NCBI RefSeq assembly: GCF_023078275.1
Contig: NC_062979.1
Coordinates: 16,535,848-16,599,847, forward strand
Length of the DNA: 64,000 nucleotides
Reading direction: 5' to 3'
From: Leguminivora glycinivorella
Taxonomy: Eukaryota; Arthropoda; Insecta; Lepidoptera; Tortricidae
Of the stretch, positions 10,526-21,296 are shown in pieces. Both the position numbers and the translations under genes were made by a program. Position 1 is the stretch's first letter, and each line of letters opens with the position of its first letter. The notes beneath the pieces are model-generated. The model made no database searches. It was given only the letters and a program-made list of their open reading frames with translations, and was not told the DNA's origin.

Positions 10526-10803
10526 TTTTTTGAATGGAGTGTTTTTATTTAAATGGAATAATCAGTAATCACTTTATCTATTTCACCGCCCGTCCTCATA
10601 AATCCATGAGAATGATTTGTATATTATGTATCCCGTGCAAAGCAAGGGTGGGCCACTAGTTAAGTAATAAAATACTGTAAATTCTACAAATACAGATCAT
10701 CATGCCCCGCGTCACTTGTAAATACCTCCCTTCTCTGTCAACAGATTAAACTTTCAGCGGTGTAAATAAATATGAACGATACGAGTAAATAAAACAATTC
10801 TAC

Positions 10804-10925
10804 ATATCGTCACTACTTTGAAAAAATCTCGTATCATTAGTCTGTATGCATTCCATACATACTTACTACAATTTTCTTTTCATTGACAGACGAAGATACA
10901 AGTTTTTTCAAAGTAGTGACGATAT
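10804..10925. mobile_element. MITE, ends ATATCGTCACTACTTTG
   Basis: ATATCGTCACTACTTTGAAA at the left and its complement at the right form arms of about 30 bp with a two-base interruption. Length 122 bp. TA or ATA target duplication is possible but the AT-rich ends hide it. Confidence 0.7.
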
Positions 10926-11603
10926 ATTATTTGCATGGAATTTATTTTGTTTGGTTACACAATTTACTGAGACTATCTATTAACAGGAACGTGGAGTATT
11001 TATACTCTGAGCTGATTGTGCTAATATTAATTAATTCTTCTTTGATGATGAAATAGCTTCTAAACCACACATACTACAATTTTAGAATAATTGGTGTTTC
11101 ATTACGTAGCTAAACTGTATAATTATGTATTATTAATAAGTAATAATTAAATTATATATTATGTCTAATCCTTTGAAATCGTACTAATAAAGGGGTGTGG
11201 GGTGCATCAAATGAGGTATTTCTAATTTGTATTAAGTATACTATCGTGAGAGATGAAATAGTACTGTCAAATCTAAGTTTTTCATCTGTAATGAAGATTT
11301 TCATTATATGTTAGTATATGTTGTGAATGTGTTGAATATAAAATGAAATGTGTTGTGTATAAAGTTTATGTTGTGAATTATGTAAATTCATGGAAATGTA
11401 TATAATTTAATGATATTTTTTGTTGCATTCGCCAAAAATCGCTATGAACAATTTGATGTATACTAAATTATCGTTATAATGCATATAATTTGGTCTTGGT
11501 AGGTCAAATAATTACTAAAATACGGCTATTTAAACTTTTGCACAGTATTGACAAAAGGTATTCAAATGAGTTGTTTACTTACACTTCACAGTCAGGCGGT
11601 CGA
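10926..11603. other. No recognised feature
   Basis: Very AT-rich, with repeated short words (TTGTGAAT, GTTGTG) around 11310-11390 but no clear tandem unit. Confidence 0.4.
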
Positions 11604-11715
11604 GTTTTTTATTTTTTATTTTTATAAAGTGGCCAGTGGTTGACCTTAGTCGCACCTGATGGAAAGTGACGACAAGGCCGAAGTTGCACCACGTACGAAT
11701 AAATTATTATCCCCC
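11604..11715 (-). mobile_element. LINE 3' end, antisense
   Basis: In complement: CACTTTCCATCAGGTGCGAC, TAAGGTCAACCACTGGCC, then an A/T tail. This is a common lepidopteran LINE 3' end; no coding part is left. Confidence 0.55.
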
Positions 11716-11856
11716 GCTAGGACACGGCAACCGTACGGTATTTTAGAAAATCTTACGTTTGCAGTAAGTCTTTATCCCGGTCGATATGACTAATGAAACT
11801 GTTTGTATCATTCAAAACTCTTATACCTATGCAAATCTTGTGCAAACATATATAAA

Positions 11857-12169
11857 GTGTGTTTTCACATTATCCGATCCGATATCGGATGTAGAACCGA
11901 TATACCATACATTTAAGCCGCCATCTCTGATTATTTCCTTTGAAACCCTTTCAACATCAAGGGCTTGTACAAGGGATTGGCAAGTTTATCACGAAATGGT
12001 CCCGTCTCAGCATAATGTCCGCGGCGTCGGCGCTGATCTTCCGACGAGAACGTTTGCGAGACACGAACGCAGTCACGCGGTTCGGCCCTACTGTAAGTTG
12101 AACGCATCCTTACTGAATGCGCCATTTTGTCTGACATTCGATATCGGATCGGATAATGTGAAAACGCAC
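11857..12169. mobile_element. MITE with CCGATCCGATATCGGATC ends, long form
   Basis: Left end GTGTGTTTTCACATTATCCG then ATCCGATATCGGATG; the right end is its complement. It is 313 bp, against 133 bp for the sibling at 18251-18383; the extra interior (about 11955-12130) contains a GC-rich stretch absent from the short form. Confidence 0.75.
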
Positions 12170-13602
12170 TAAGACTATCCAAGAAACTTTACATATTCGA
12201 ATATATTCATCCTATTAAGGGAATGTTTTCAGTTGGCGCTCCGTGTATTAGGCGCTGCATTGCAGATGCCACTGCGCGCCATTCGTTTCCCTGCTCGCTT
12301 TCCCTGACATAAAAATGTACGTCGTAATTTGCAAGTTATGACTTTTTGCGGCTCGTTTTAAAAGCCACCAGGAATTTATTAGGAATTTAGGCTTGATGAA
12401 GCTGTAATGAAACATTTTATATGTATTATAGGTAGGTAATAGGTATGTAATTATACGAGTTATTTGTGGTAGGCTATTAACAATATATTATCCACATGAC
12501 CGTAATGAAGCGTAGCTAATTTGAAAATCTGTTTACTATGAAAAATTCAAAGGCCTGAAATCCGTAATTAAATCTTAATAGGTATACGAGAAAAATTCCG
12601 GATACTGCCATTACCAGCCATTTGCTGGTATTATTAACACATAATTTGCTTCATACATGCATTGCGCATTGACGGCGATTTAGGCCGAATATTTTATGTG
12701 TAGTTCTTTTATAGGTTATTTAGTTTTAAAAAGTTTTATTATGTTTTTAATTTTTGCTTTATAGTTTAGAATAAATAATATAAGTGTAATAACAAAACCA
12801 GCTATATCGTCCTTTTACTTTTATTTATTCAAGAACAAACAGTAATAAAATATACATAATTATGTAAACTTAGCTATGTAGCCAAATTTTAATTTAATTA
12901 CAAACATATAGTTCTCCAAATTACAAAAATCGAGTTACAAATAAGAGTATTTAAGTATAATATCTACTATAAGACTTAAAATAGGCATTGTAGTTAACCC
13001 TTAATCAAATAACGGGAAATTATTTCTCACTTCATCATTCACCACAAAATATTTTTTATCTTTTTAATGGCATCACTGAGCGATACGAATCATACAGATT
13101 TAAAATCTTAGTAACACTTTGAATTTGAAAAAGGCAAGATTTTTCTAATGGCAACCATTTGTGACCACACGTCAAAGTCAAAGTCAGTTGTCATGATTTT
13201 TTGCGTGATAACAAGAGTTTTTTTTAGTGTTTTGAGGCTAAGTAGAAAAAAAAATCTGTTAAGTGCATACAATGAACACTATCATACACTAGACTTATTT
13301 CGCCTGTGCTCTGCTTAAATAGAATTGTCATAACGATATTAATTAGCCAAGATTTCAAGGTTTTAGTAAGTGGGAAATTATTTCCCAGTGTTCGTGTCTG
13401 AACTCACGATTTTGGTAGGTTTTAATCAAGTGGGAATATATTTCGGCATTTGAGTAATTAAATGAAGCATTCGCTTGTTTACAGCCGTTAGCACGTAAAG
13501 TTGGGTCCACACGCGCGGCGACTCGGAAATTGCCCGCCGTATGATTTACGAGCGCGAGTTCTAGCTAACTAGCCTGCAGCTGAACGCAGGTGTTCCTACT
13601 GC
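12170..13602. other. No firmly recognised feature
   Basis: Mostly AT-rich. Around 13010-13045 and 13425-13460 two related stretches (AAATAACGGGAAATTATTTC and an inverted TGGGAATATATTTCGGCATT) might be arms of an old foldback of about 460 bp, but identity is low. Confidence 0.35.
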
Positions 13603-13636
13603 TTACAAGCCAGTGGGATGAGCTTGCTCAGTGTGC

Positions 13637-13790
13637 GTAGCCGAATGCACAAACGCTCACGGAACGCTCACGATAAAATCTCTTTCGTAGTTATCTATCT
13701 CTATCGCTCTTGCGTATTGGCGCGACAGAGCCAGACTACATTTCTGCGGCGTTTCGGTGGAGTTTCGTCGCAGAAATGCCATTCGGCTAC
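13637..13790 (+). mobile_element. MITE family GTAGCCGAATG, copy 3
   Basis: Ends GTAGCCGAATGCAC and GCCATTCGGCTAC. Contains the GCTCAC(GGAA)CGCTCACGAT duplication relative to copy 2. A 24-bp sequence ending CCAGTGGGATGAGCTTGCTC precedes it and recurs at 14067-14090. Confidence 0.7.
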
Positions 13791-13832
13791 GGGGCCTGAT
13801 CAGAATACGTATTCCAGTAGCTCAAACGCTTA

Positions 13833-13979
13833 GTGTAAGGCCTGAGTGGACGCTTGCGCCTTTACTACCTTATGCAGCGTTGACTCAGGACACTTATATG
13901 AGCTGCCATTGTTTGAGATGCACGCCGCATGCCCCGCTCCGCTGCACGCCGAATATGAGCGTGCTCTCAGGCCTTACAC
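13833..13979. mobile_element. MITE with GTGTAAGGCCTGAG ends
   Basis: GTGTAAGGCCTGAGTGGACG at the left is mirrored by CGTGCTCTCAGGCCTTACAC at the right (14 terminal bases perfect). Length 147 bp. The interior holds runs of GCACGCCGCATGCCCCGCTC type sequence. No target duplication is certain. Confidence 0.7.
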
Positions 13980-14179
13980 GCGATAATATCGTTATCGTAG
14001 CTAGCTATCGCAGAGTCAGACTACGTTTCGAACGATTGTAATTTTGGCTAGGCCGGCAAGTGTTTACAGGCCAGTGGGATGAGCTTGCTCTAATATGAGG
14101 CTCTACCAAAAGTTTTAACCAAACGATTACCTACCCTACAGAACAAGGTTCCTGCTGATTACAAGTTTGTGGCTAGCCT

Positions 14180-14302
14180 GCACGGGAAGCATGGTCGCGC
14201 GATAGACGATAAAATATCAGGCCGTCCCTATCGCACTTACAAATAGTGCGATAGGGACGGCCTGCTATTTTATCACTTATCGCGCGACCATAATTGCCTG
14301 CC
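14180..14302. mobile_element. 123-bp hairpin MITE, copy 1
   Basis: Almost the whole element is one palindrome centred on CTTACAAATAGTGCG; arms include ATGGTCGCGCGATA and GGCCGTCCCTATCGCAC. The second copy at 37157-37279 is in reverse orientation and has exactly the same length. A decayed half copy lies at 22760-22820. Confidence 0.85.
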
Positions 14303-14681
14303 TGATGTGTGACGTGAGCATAAGACTCATTCATCCGTCCAGTGGTACCCTCATTGATGCGATTTATAAACATAAATACAGGGGGGAAAAACATTTGTTT
14401 GAGAAGAGCGACTAATTGGATATTAAGTAATGCCTGTCTGCAGGCGATACTACGGCGATAGTAGGCGGAAATAAGCGTTGTTTACATAATAAACCTTTTC
14501 AATTTCTATAATAAACTTTTCAATAGGTAGATGGGTTAAAGTACCTACCCGGAAAAATGAGGCTTCGTCTAGTTCCGTTGCGAAGGAACTGTTTTTAGAA
14601 AAAATGCTATTGGGATAAATCATTATTTGAGAAAATTACGCAAATTATTGTGCAAATGGGGACGTACATAAAAGGAAAATA

Positions 14682-14825
14682 AGTAAGTAAGTAAGTAAAC
14701 GCTTTATTGTACCACCAACAAGAAATATTCAACACATCAAATATAAAAGAAAGAAGAAGGAGGAAATACCAAGGCGAACTAATCCCTGATTGGGATCTCT
14801 TCCAAAAGAACTCTTGTGGGGAAAA
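14682..14825 (-). mobile_element. LINE 3' end, antisense, with (TTAC)n tail
   Basis: A (TAAG)n run (14680-14697) precedes CGCTTTATTGTACCACC; on the minus strand this is a LINE 3' end ending GGTGGTACAATAAAGCG plus a (TTAC)n tail. GGGATCTCTTCC (14791-14802) matches a conserved stem element of such ends. Confidence 0.55.
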
Positions 14826-15030
14826 ATGCGAACGGAAAGAATGCTACGCGGAAGTAACGCGTTTGGTAAACTGATTTAGCTACTCGACATAGTTCGCTCG
14901 AAAGAGTTAAGTGTAACCTGGAAGACCATGGTTGCCACAAATATTGTACTTAAATGATTCGATTTTGTGTCCAGGCCCATACACATTAATGTGCTGTGAA
15001 GCCTGTGAACCTAGCTAATATGAGACGCTC

Positions 15031-15283
15031 ATATAAATAAATAAATAAATATTAGGGACACCTTACACATCAACTTAGCCCCAAACTAAGCAAAGCTTGT
15101 ACTATGGGTGCTAAGCGACGACATACATACTTAAATGTATAAATAAATACCTACTTATATACATAGAAAACATCCATGACTCAGGAACAAATATCTGTGC
15201 TCATCACACAAATAAATGCCCTTTCCGGGATTCGAACCCAGGACCGCGGATTAGCAGGGTCACTACCGACTGAGCCAGACCGG
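15031..15283 (-). mobile_element. tRNA-derived SINE, antisense copy
   Basis: In complement it starts CCGGTCTGGCTCAGTCGG (A-box TGGCTCAGTCGG), then GGTTCGAATCC (B-box), body GAGTCATGGATGTTTTC and CCATAGTACAAGCTTTGC, and an (ATTT)n tail. Matches the sense copy at 21009-21272. Internal polymerase III promoter elements are intact. Confidence 0.85.
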
Positions 15284-15345
15284 ACGTCATTGACGTCAAT
15301 ATAGAGTGGGCATCACGACTGTCTCAAATCAAGTTCAGTTCAGTT

Positions 15346-16230
15346 TTTAAAATTAAATGGCTTCAGTCCATTGGGACTATTTCGCCAGTGTCCAGGTGAT
15401 GTGAGCTAATTATTGATAATTTTTGTAGGGTAAGTACGACAGTGTACCTACGGTGAGTTAGCACTTGTAAAATTGATAGCTAGATTTTACAAGAGCACGT
15501 GGACTACCGGCCGTTGACGACAAAAAAAAAGGCTAAACGCGTTTCGAGATTAATTATTCATCAGCTTCTCACTACAACATTAGTTAACTGCATAATAAGC
15601 TATCGATATTACACTTTAAACAATATTAATGAACAAAAGAAAAATAAATAATTCACAACACGAAACCGCTAAGATGGCGTTCGAACCGGAAGTCTCGTCC
15701 CAAATCAAAACCTACATTTATAGTCTGTATCTTGAGGTAAACTAGTAAATATCAATAAAATCTACCCTCACGTAGCTCCTTAAACCTGTTGAGGGTAAAT
15801 GTAAAGATTACACGACCAATTAAGGAGATTGAAAACAGGCCGCCCAGTTCCTCTTGGTTTTGTATGTGGTTGGTTAACCAGCAAATGAGGACTTCCGGTT
15901 CGAGCGCCATCTTAGCGGTCTTGTGTCGTGAATAATTTATGTTTTCTTTTGCTCATTAATGATGTTAAGAGGGTAATATAGATAGCTTATTATGCAGTAA
16001 ACTACTATTGTAGTGAGAAGCTGATGAAGAATTATTTTCGTAAAATAGCTTCTTTTATGTCGTCAACGGCCGGTAGTTCACGTGCTCTTATAAAATGTAG
16101 CTATCAATTTACTAGCACTCACCGTGCACTGTCGTACTTACCGTACCAAAATCACGAATTAATATTAGATCATATCACCTTGATATTGGCGAAATAGTCC
16201 CAATAATGGACTGAAGCGCTTTAATTAAAA
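15346..16230. mobile_element. Foldback element, inverted arms of about 345 bp
   Basis: Arms 15346-15694 and 15890-16230 are inverted, about 80-85% alike by eye; outer ends AATTAAATGGCTTCAGTCCA and its complement. The loop (15695-15889) shows no coding potential. The outer right end abuts the MITE at 16238-16376. It contains GAAGCTGATGA and GCCGGTAG words in both arms. Confidence 0.8.
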
Positions 16231-16237
16231 AAAAAAA

Positions 16238-16376
16238 ACAACAAATGTGACGTTATCTCTAGGTATATGGACCTTATTGTCGATGGCGCTTACGGCGTTA
16301 TGAGCGCTGTTCGTCTACAAATACGACGCCGCGGGACGTAGGTAAACGCCATCGACGATAACGTCACAAATGTTGT
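16238..16376. mobile_element. MITE with ACAAATGTGACGTTATC ends
   Basis: Left AACAAATGTGACGTTATC and right GATAACGTCACAAATGTT are inverted, followed inwards by GTCGATGGCG/CGCCATCGAC. About 20 extra bases interrupt the left arm. Length 139 bp. Confidence 0.7.
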
Positions 16377-16624
16377 AGATACCCGAAAATGTCCAAATTA
16401 TTTGCTTATTACGTTTCTCGAAATACCTACCTAAAATTACAGAGTGTAGTAAGTGCATTGAAAATGCGTGTCTTGTTCTTTGAGTAATTATGTTAACTAG
16501 AGAGGGCACCTCAACTTGATTTTGTGTAACAACACTTAGAGCTGATCAGCACAAACGCGCTTAGTCTGTGCCGAACGGCTGTGGTAGATTGACGTATCGC
16601 AATGAAAAATATTTCGTCTAAATA

Positions 16625-16698
16625 ATGCCGTCATGTGTAGTGAGGTACTGTACAAACTCAGGAAAATGTAACAAAAGCCAAGGAGTGACTTTTCATAC
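16625..16698 (+). CDS. Candidate first coding exon with a THAP zinc-finger N terminus
   Basis: From ATG 16625 the frame reads MPSCVVRYCTNSGK, then CNKSQGVTFHT. MPSC...C and the FH that follows is the start of THAP domains (C2CH zinc fingers that bind DNA, found in host transcription factors and in P-element-type transposases). A splice donor GTAGGT begins at 16699 right after FH plus two bases, where the next residues of a THAP domain would be F and P; without splicing the frame stops at 16700-16702. So either this is a 74-nt coding exon (phase 2) or a decayed THAP fragment. The remaining Cys and His and the AVPTIF-type box must lie in a later exon, which I do not find nearby. The reverse-strand frame here is a shadow. 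Confidence 0.45.
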
Positions 16699-16699
16699 G

Positions 16700-17313
16700 T
16701 AGGTTTACTGCATTTTTGTTTAAACACGCTTACTTTTTAAAAAATGTATCAATATAAACTCATGCCGAAGCGCCATGTTGCGGCGGCCATGTTTCGTTGA
16801 AACCAAAGAGTAAAAAATGCAACAAAAGCAGACGTGACAATATCGCAAGTTAGTTCAAGTTTCCTATCATACATTAAATTATATACATTTATCGACGCAA
16901 AAAAGGTTATTTAATTATTATTGTCAGAATTGCAGTTTTCCGACATGTCGGTCTATAACAGATTCTCAATACGCGTGTCGAATTTCATGTAAGTATGTAA
17001 ATGTAAGTGCAGTACCTAACATGCCTGAATTAATTTGGGTAGGTAGACGGTCAAGCAAATTATGAGAGTATAAAAACGCGCGAAATTCAAATTTTCTATG
17101 GGACGATAAACCCGCGCCCATACATACATGGATGTAGATAAAGTTATGTGTGCGACTATAGATAATTAGGAATTAAAATGTTATCTTATTAACACAACAA
17201 AAACAACACTCATGTTTTAATGCCTACCATTATGCAAATGTCACATAAATAACTAATATCCAGTTGCGGCTACGTGTACACATGTACGCTCAGTCCGTAT
17301 GCAGCTTTAAAAA
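16700..17313. other. No recognised feature
   Basis: AT-rich DNA following the candidate THAP exon; no second THAP exon with acceptor was recognised. Confidence 0.4.
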
Positions 17314-17573
17314 ATGTGGGCATTTAAAAAAAATTGGGACTCACAGAGTTGTTAAATAAAAGTTAAATCGCTGTCAGTTTTGCAACGATAATTAAGCATG
17401 GAATTTCAATAAAAACATCGTGAATTATACTAAGCTATAATCTAAATTTAGAACGTGAAAAAAGTTTTAAATACAGATTTCAAGCTTGATTATCATTACA
17501 AAACTAACAGCGATTTATGTTTTTTGTTAACAACTCACGCTAATTGAGAGTCATAAATTTAAAAATGCCCATG
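17314..17573. mobile_element. MITE, arms about 85 bp
   Basis: Left arm ATGTGGGCATTTAAAAAAAA to about 17400 and right arm ending AAAAATGCCCATG are inverted, sharing AAATCGCTGTYAGTTTTG and GATAATYAAGC. The loop is AT-rich. Confidence 0.7.
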
Positions 17574-18250
17574 TAAACCCATGTCACTTCTATACTACGA
17601 CTTCTAATCTATGCACTCTATGCAGGGCTCATCATCGCGACCGAAAGGTCGTAAGCGCCGAGTAAAATCGTAGCGCTTGCGACGTTACGGAAGCAGGCCA
17701 TTGGTTCACACCCCGCCCCCTCGCCCCGCCTTCAGCTTACAGGCTGTGACACGTTCGTTGTTTGCTATAGCTCCTCTATACGAAGTAATAATTACTCAAT
17801 GGTCTTGTTAGGTTTTGATTTGGGATAGCCGACTATCATCGTTCTGTCCGCGCTTGTGGAAAATGGTTTTACAAATCACATTGGTCGGTTATTATAGTGT
17901 TCGTAGAATGTTCCTATTATTCATATTCGGACAATAAATGTGGATGAATGGTATTCGAGATATAAGACCAAATTCCGAGATCTCTTGACACCCATCCCTT
18001 TCTAAATCAGGCTCTCTATGTGTTTTAATGTACGAGTATACAATACAAATCACGTACACCTTTGAATACATTTCAAAGGAAAACAAGGAAATTCGAGCGC
18101 AAGTCTCAGGAAATTGGAGTTTAAACTTCATTCTCCAGAATGCTTAAATTTTTATTATGCAATCATATCCATAAAATCTTATTTCCTGAAATACGGATTA
18201 TCCTATTATATCAGTTCGTTCCTAGGTACTAGAGTTTGCCACAGAGTATA
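17574..18250. other. No recognised gene
   Basis: A GC-richer patch at 17620-17745 includes a perfect CGACCGAAAGGTCG hairpin with a GNRA-type loop, then TTGCGACGTTACGG and CCCCGCCCCCTCGCCC; meaning unknown. Confidence 0.35.
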
Positions 18251-18383
18251 GCGCGTTTTCACATTATCCGATCCGATATCGGATGTAGGACCGATGTCCC
18301 GTACATTAAAGCCACCATCTTTGAGTTTTGCCTTTGAAATCCTTCCGACATCCGATATCGGATCGGATGATGTCAAAACGCAC
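18251..18383. mobile_element. MITE with CCGATCCGATATCGGATC ends, short form
   Basis: Ends GCGCGTTTTCACATTATCCG and, in complement, GTGCGTTTTGACATCATCCG. TA flanks both sides (18249-18250, 18384-18385), a TA target duplication as in Tc1/mariner-type or similar MITEs. Confidence 0.8.
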
Positions 18384-19586
18384 TAAGCGTCACGGTTATT
18401 CACTCAGTGTAGGTATTGTTGGTTCTAGAAGTAGTTACATATAAAAAATATATTAAATTATTTATTAATTAAAAAAGAAACAAGAGACAAAAAAAACAAC
18501 TACATACAAATCGAAACGGAGTAACCAGTGACGTACTACTCATTCCATACCATATCCATTGAGCATCATAATGTACTGAGTGTTTTAAATCGACGCAAGT
18601 TTAGTACGACGTTTTTAGTAGGTACAGATGGCTCTCTGAAGTTTCGACCTGACGAAAAAATTAACCACTTTGCAAACTAGTGCAAAATAAAATGTAAGTA
18701 CTGAAAACTACAACCACGCTGTAAACGCTACTTTATTCTAATCACCAAATCATTAAGTTAAAGAGTTCTCCAAACAGCTGTAAAGACAAGACAAAAAAGA
18801 GATATGTCACTATATATTTTCATTGTCACGACTGAATAACATCGTGAAAGCTGCGCCTCTGCACATATATTCATTTGTTACATTACGGCTGACAGAACAG
18901 AAAGTATGCAAAGGATTTCGGGATCGAGAGGCGAATCCAGACTCGGCACTTTAGTTCGCTGAGACGAGCCGTGCGTAGCGGACGCTCGATCGGAAAACTT
19001 CGGAAATTATCTGCCGACACTTCTATCGCGAAAAGTACGTTATTAAAACTACGTAAAGTTTGCCTGGTTGAATAAAACTCTCCTTAGTGACGTCACAACA
19101 ACACTTTCTCAACTTGTTGAAAGTTTTGAAGTAAATGCGGCCTTAAATATGTCGTTAAGGGTGTCCCAGAAGTGGGGGGAAATTCTAATGTTGGGTCTCG
19201 TGTCTCTGTAATTTAATACAGGGCTGGAAGTTCGCCACTTAGTCCAATTAATTTACTATTGATTGGCAGTTATCGGCAACATCAAGTAAATTACTTGTTG
19301 CAAATAATAACAGACACAGTAAAGCGTTCATGAATTATAGTTTGGCAAATTTCTAAACCTGATATTTTTTTATAGAGAATTTTTGAAGACTTTATTCGTA
19401 TCGAATTAGTTTTACTTGTTTTTGAGTTGCTCTGTAGTAAATATTGATAATGGTTATATCATAATTAAAATAGTAATTATATCAAAAAAGTTTTAACATT
19501 TTTTCCTATCATCCTGACCAGGTCCTGCAACTGAACACGTAATCAAAGTTAAACAAAGACAAAAGTGATCGAAAGTGTTTGCTGAA
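18384..19586. other. Mostly unclassified; possible promoter-proximal region
   Basis: No repeat found. A GC-richer, repeat-free stretch at 18880-19010 (for example GAGGCGAATCCAGACTCGGC, then ACTTTAGTTCGCTGAGACG) precedes the candidate signal-peptide exon by about 600 bp and might hold a promoter or a non-coding exon; this is inference only. Confidence 0.3.
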
Positions 19587-19623
19587 ATGTTGTTTATAAT
19601 GCTCAGTGCGGTTTTTATTGCAA
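19587..19623 (+). CDS. Candidate first coding exon encoding a signal peptide
   Basis: ATG 19587 (purine at -3) is followed by MLFIMLSAVFIA, a compact hydrophobic signal-peptide-like stretch, then a perfect donor A|GTAAGTAT at 19624. The intron would be phase 1, the usual phase after signal-peptide exons in secreted and membrane proteins. The preceding 70 bases are A-rich and stop-free of repeats, as a leader would be. No downstream exon is recognised, so the protein is unknown. It could be chance: only 12 codons are involved. Confidence 0.35.
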
Positions 19624-20138
19624 GTAAGTATAAATTAAAGTTTAGTTTAATAACGATTCCAACGCTACATTAAATATTACCAATAAATTTCATGAAAATG
19701 GTGATTAAATTAGACGTTCATAAAATATTATTAAAAACACTATATTTCATATAAAGTCTTAAAAACCGAATTAAAAGTACCGGCATAATACCTAAGTAGG
19801 CTACATTATTACACAGCCTGATATATGATGTATGGCTTTTCCTGTAGGTAACTGGATGAGTTTATTATTAAACTGTATTTTTAATAGTTACCTATTTATT
19901 TTCAGCTACTTTGAAAAATATTGTGGCGAACCTCTTTTGAATCTTTGTTAGCTTAACCGTTTTTTTGCTAAAATTGGGTCAATTTCGAGTGATTGTTGAG
20001 TTGAGATTTCTCCATAAAAAGGCCTAAGGTACATTTATATTGTATGTTATTAGATCAGAATAGCCCTGTTGTTGTTGTAAGAAGTAACAGGGAGAAAATA
20101 TTATGATGTACGTTACATCACACTGAAAACGTACCTAC
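19624..20138. other. No recognised feature (possible intron start)
   Basis: AT-rich, no element ends seen; would be intron if the exon at 19587-19623 is real. Confidence 0.35.
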
Positions 20139-20141
20139 TAA

Positions 20142-20761
20142 GAGCGTGCGCAGACAGAGAGCGGTCTGGAGTTCTGCGTTCCGCGTTCAGAGTTCTGCGT
20201 TCTTTAGAATGTACCGAATCTGTAGCAACAACGCACACAGCGGGCAGTCTGCCCGCGGCGGTCAAAGTGGAACGCCGCGCTCTAGCGTTCTTTTCCCGCG
20301 GAGACAGAGAACGCCGGAACGCGGGGATGTCTGAGGTTGCAAACACAGAAAAAAAAATGAATTGGTTAGGAAAAGGAAGGATTTCTGAGGTCGAATCTAC
20401 GGATAGTACACGACGAAATGCTGTTATGTTTATTTTATCCTTAATAAATAATTACAATGCCCTAAAATTACAGCCAGCCTTTATTTTTTCTCAATTAATG
20501 AAACTATTCATCGACATGCGAATAGAAATATCGAATCGCTGTTCATCTGTAAGGAGAATTTAACAGGTGGAATTTTTGAGCAATAATTTTTCATAGGAAA
20601 ACGAACTATTCAGTGACATGTTGCATGTACAAAGACACAAACGAAACTAGAACGCGAGAATTTGAACGCCGCCTGTGTGCGTTGGAACTCTTGAGCGGTC
20701 AACGGTCACCAGAACGCGGAACTCTGACAGAACGCAGACCGCTCTCTGTCTGCGCACGCTC
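20142..20761. mobile_element. 620-bp Harbinger-like non-autonomous element with TAA duplication
   Basis: Ends GAGCGTGCGCAGACAGAGAG and its complement extend 27 bp perfectly (to GCGGTCTG); TAA lies directly outside both ends (20139-20141, 20762-20764). The subterminal word GTTCTGCGTTC or AGAACGC recurs many times near both ends (20170-20205, 20290-20320, 20660-20740). No transposase. The 98-codon frame inside (20267-20563) shows no family resemblance. Confidence 0.85.
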
Positions 20762-20865
20762 TAAATCCGTGAGCGGTATTTAGGGAATAAGGCCTCTTAA
20801 GTTTCAAGTACTATCGGGAGTTCGTGTTTGAAAAGCAGTAAACTGTTTGAGGGTCTTGCCAGTAT

Positions 20866-20992
20866 ATTATGCTTCCAATCTTATCACTTGTCTATGTGGA
20901 TAAAGCATCCGTCACGCTTCGGCAAAGTATGGCAGTGTGAGAGTGACAGATGTCATATCCACGTGGATAAGTGATAAAATTGCAAGCATAAT
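20866..20992. mobile_element. MITE with ATTATGCTTSCAATYTTATC ends
   Basis: Left ATTATGCTTCCAATCTTATC, right complement ATTATGCTTGCAATTTTATC, followed inwards by ACTT(G/A)TC and GTGGATA on both sides. Length 127 bp. Confidence 0.7.
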
Positions 20993-21008
20993 TGACGTCC
21001 GGTTGACG

Positions 21009-21272
21009 ACCGGTCTGGCTCAGTCGGTAGTGACCCTGCCTGCTAAGCCGCGGTCCTGGGTTCGAATCCCGGTAAGGGCATTTATTTGTGTGATGAGCAC
21101 TGATATTTGTTCCTGAGTCATGGATGTTTTCTATGTATATATAAGTATGTATTTATCTATTCAAGTATGTATATCGTCGCTTAGCACCCATAGTACAAGC
21201 TTTGCTTAGTTTGGGGCTAAGTTGATCTGTGTAAGGTGTCCCCATTATTTATTTTATTTATTTATTTATAAT
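21009..21272 (+). mobile_element. tRNA-derived SINE, sense copy
   Basis: A-box TGGCTCAGTCGG (21016-21027) and B-box GGTTCGAATCC (21059-21069) both match polymerase III consensus. Body and (TTTA)n tail match the antisense copy at 15031-15283. The head resembles a tRNA with CCGGTCT/CGGTAAGGGC ends. Confidence 0.85.
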
Positions 21273-21296
21273 ACGCCGGCTGTTCATTGTCTACTT

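Noticed and set aside
13003..13462. Possible old foldback of about 460 bp
   Set aside because: The inverted similarity is weak and confined to about 30 AT-rich bases on each side.
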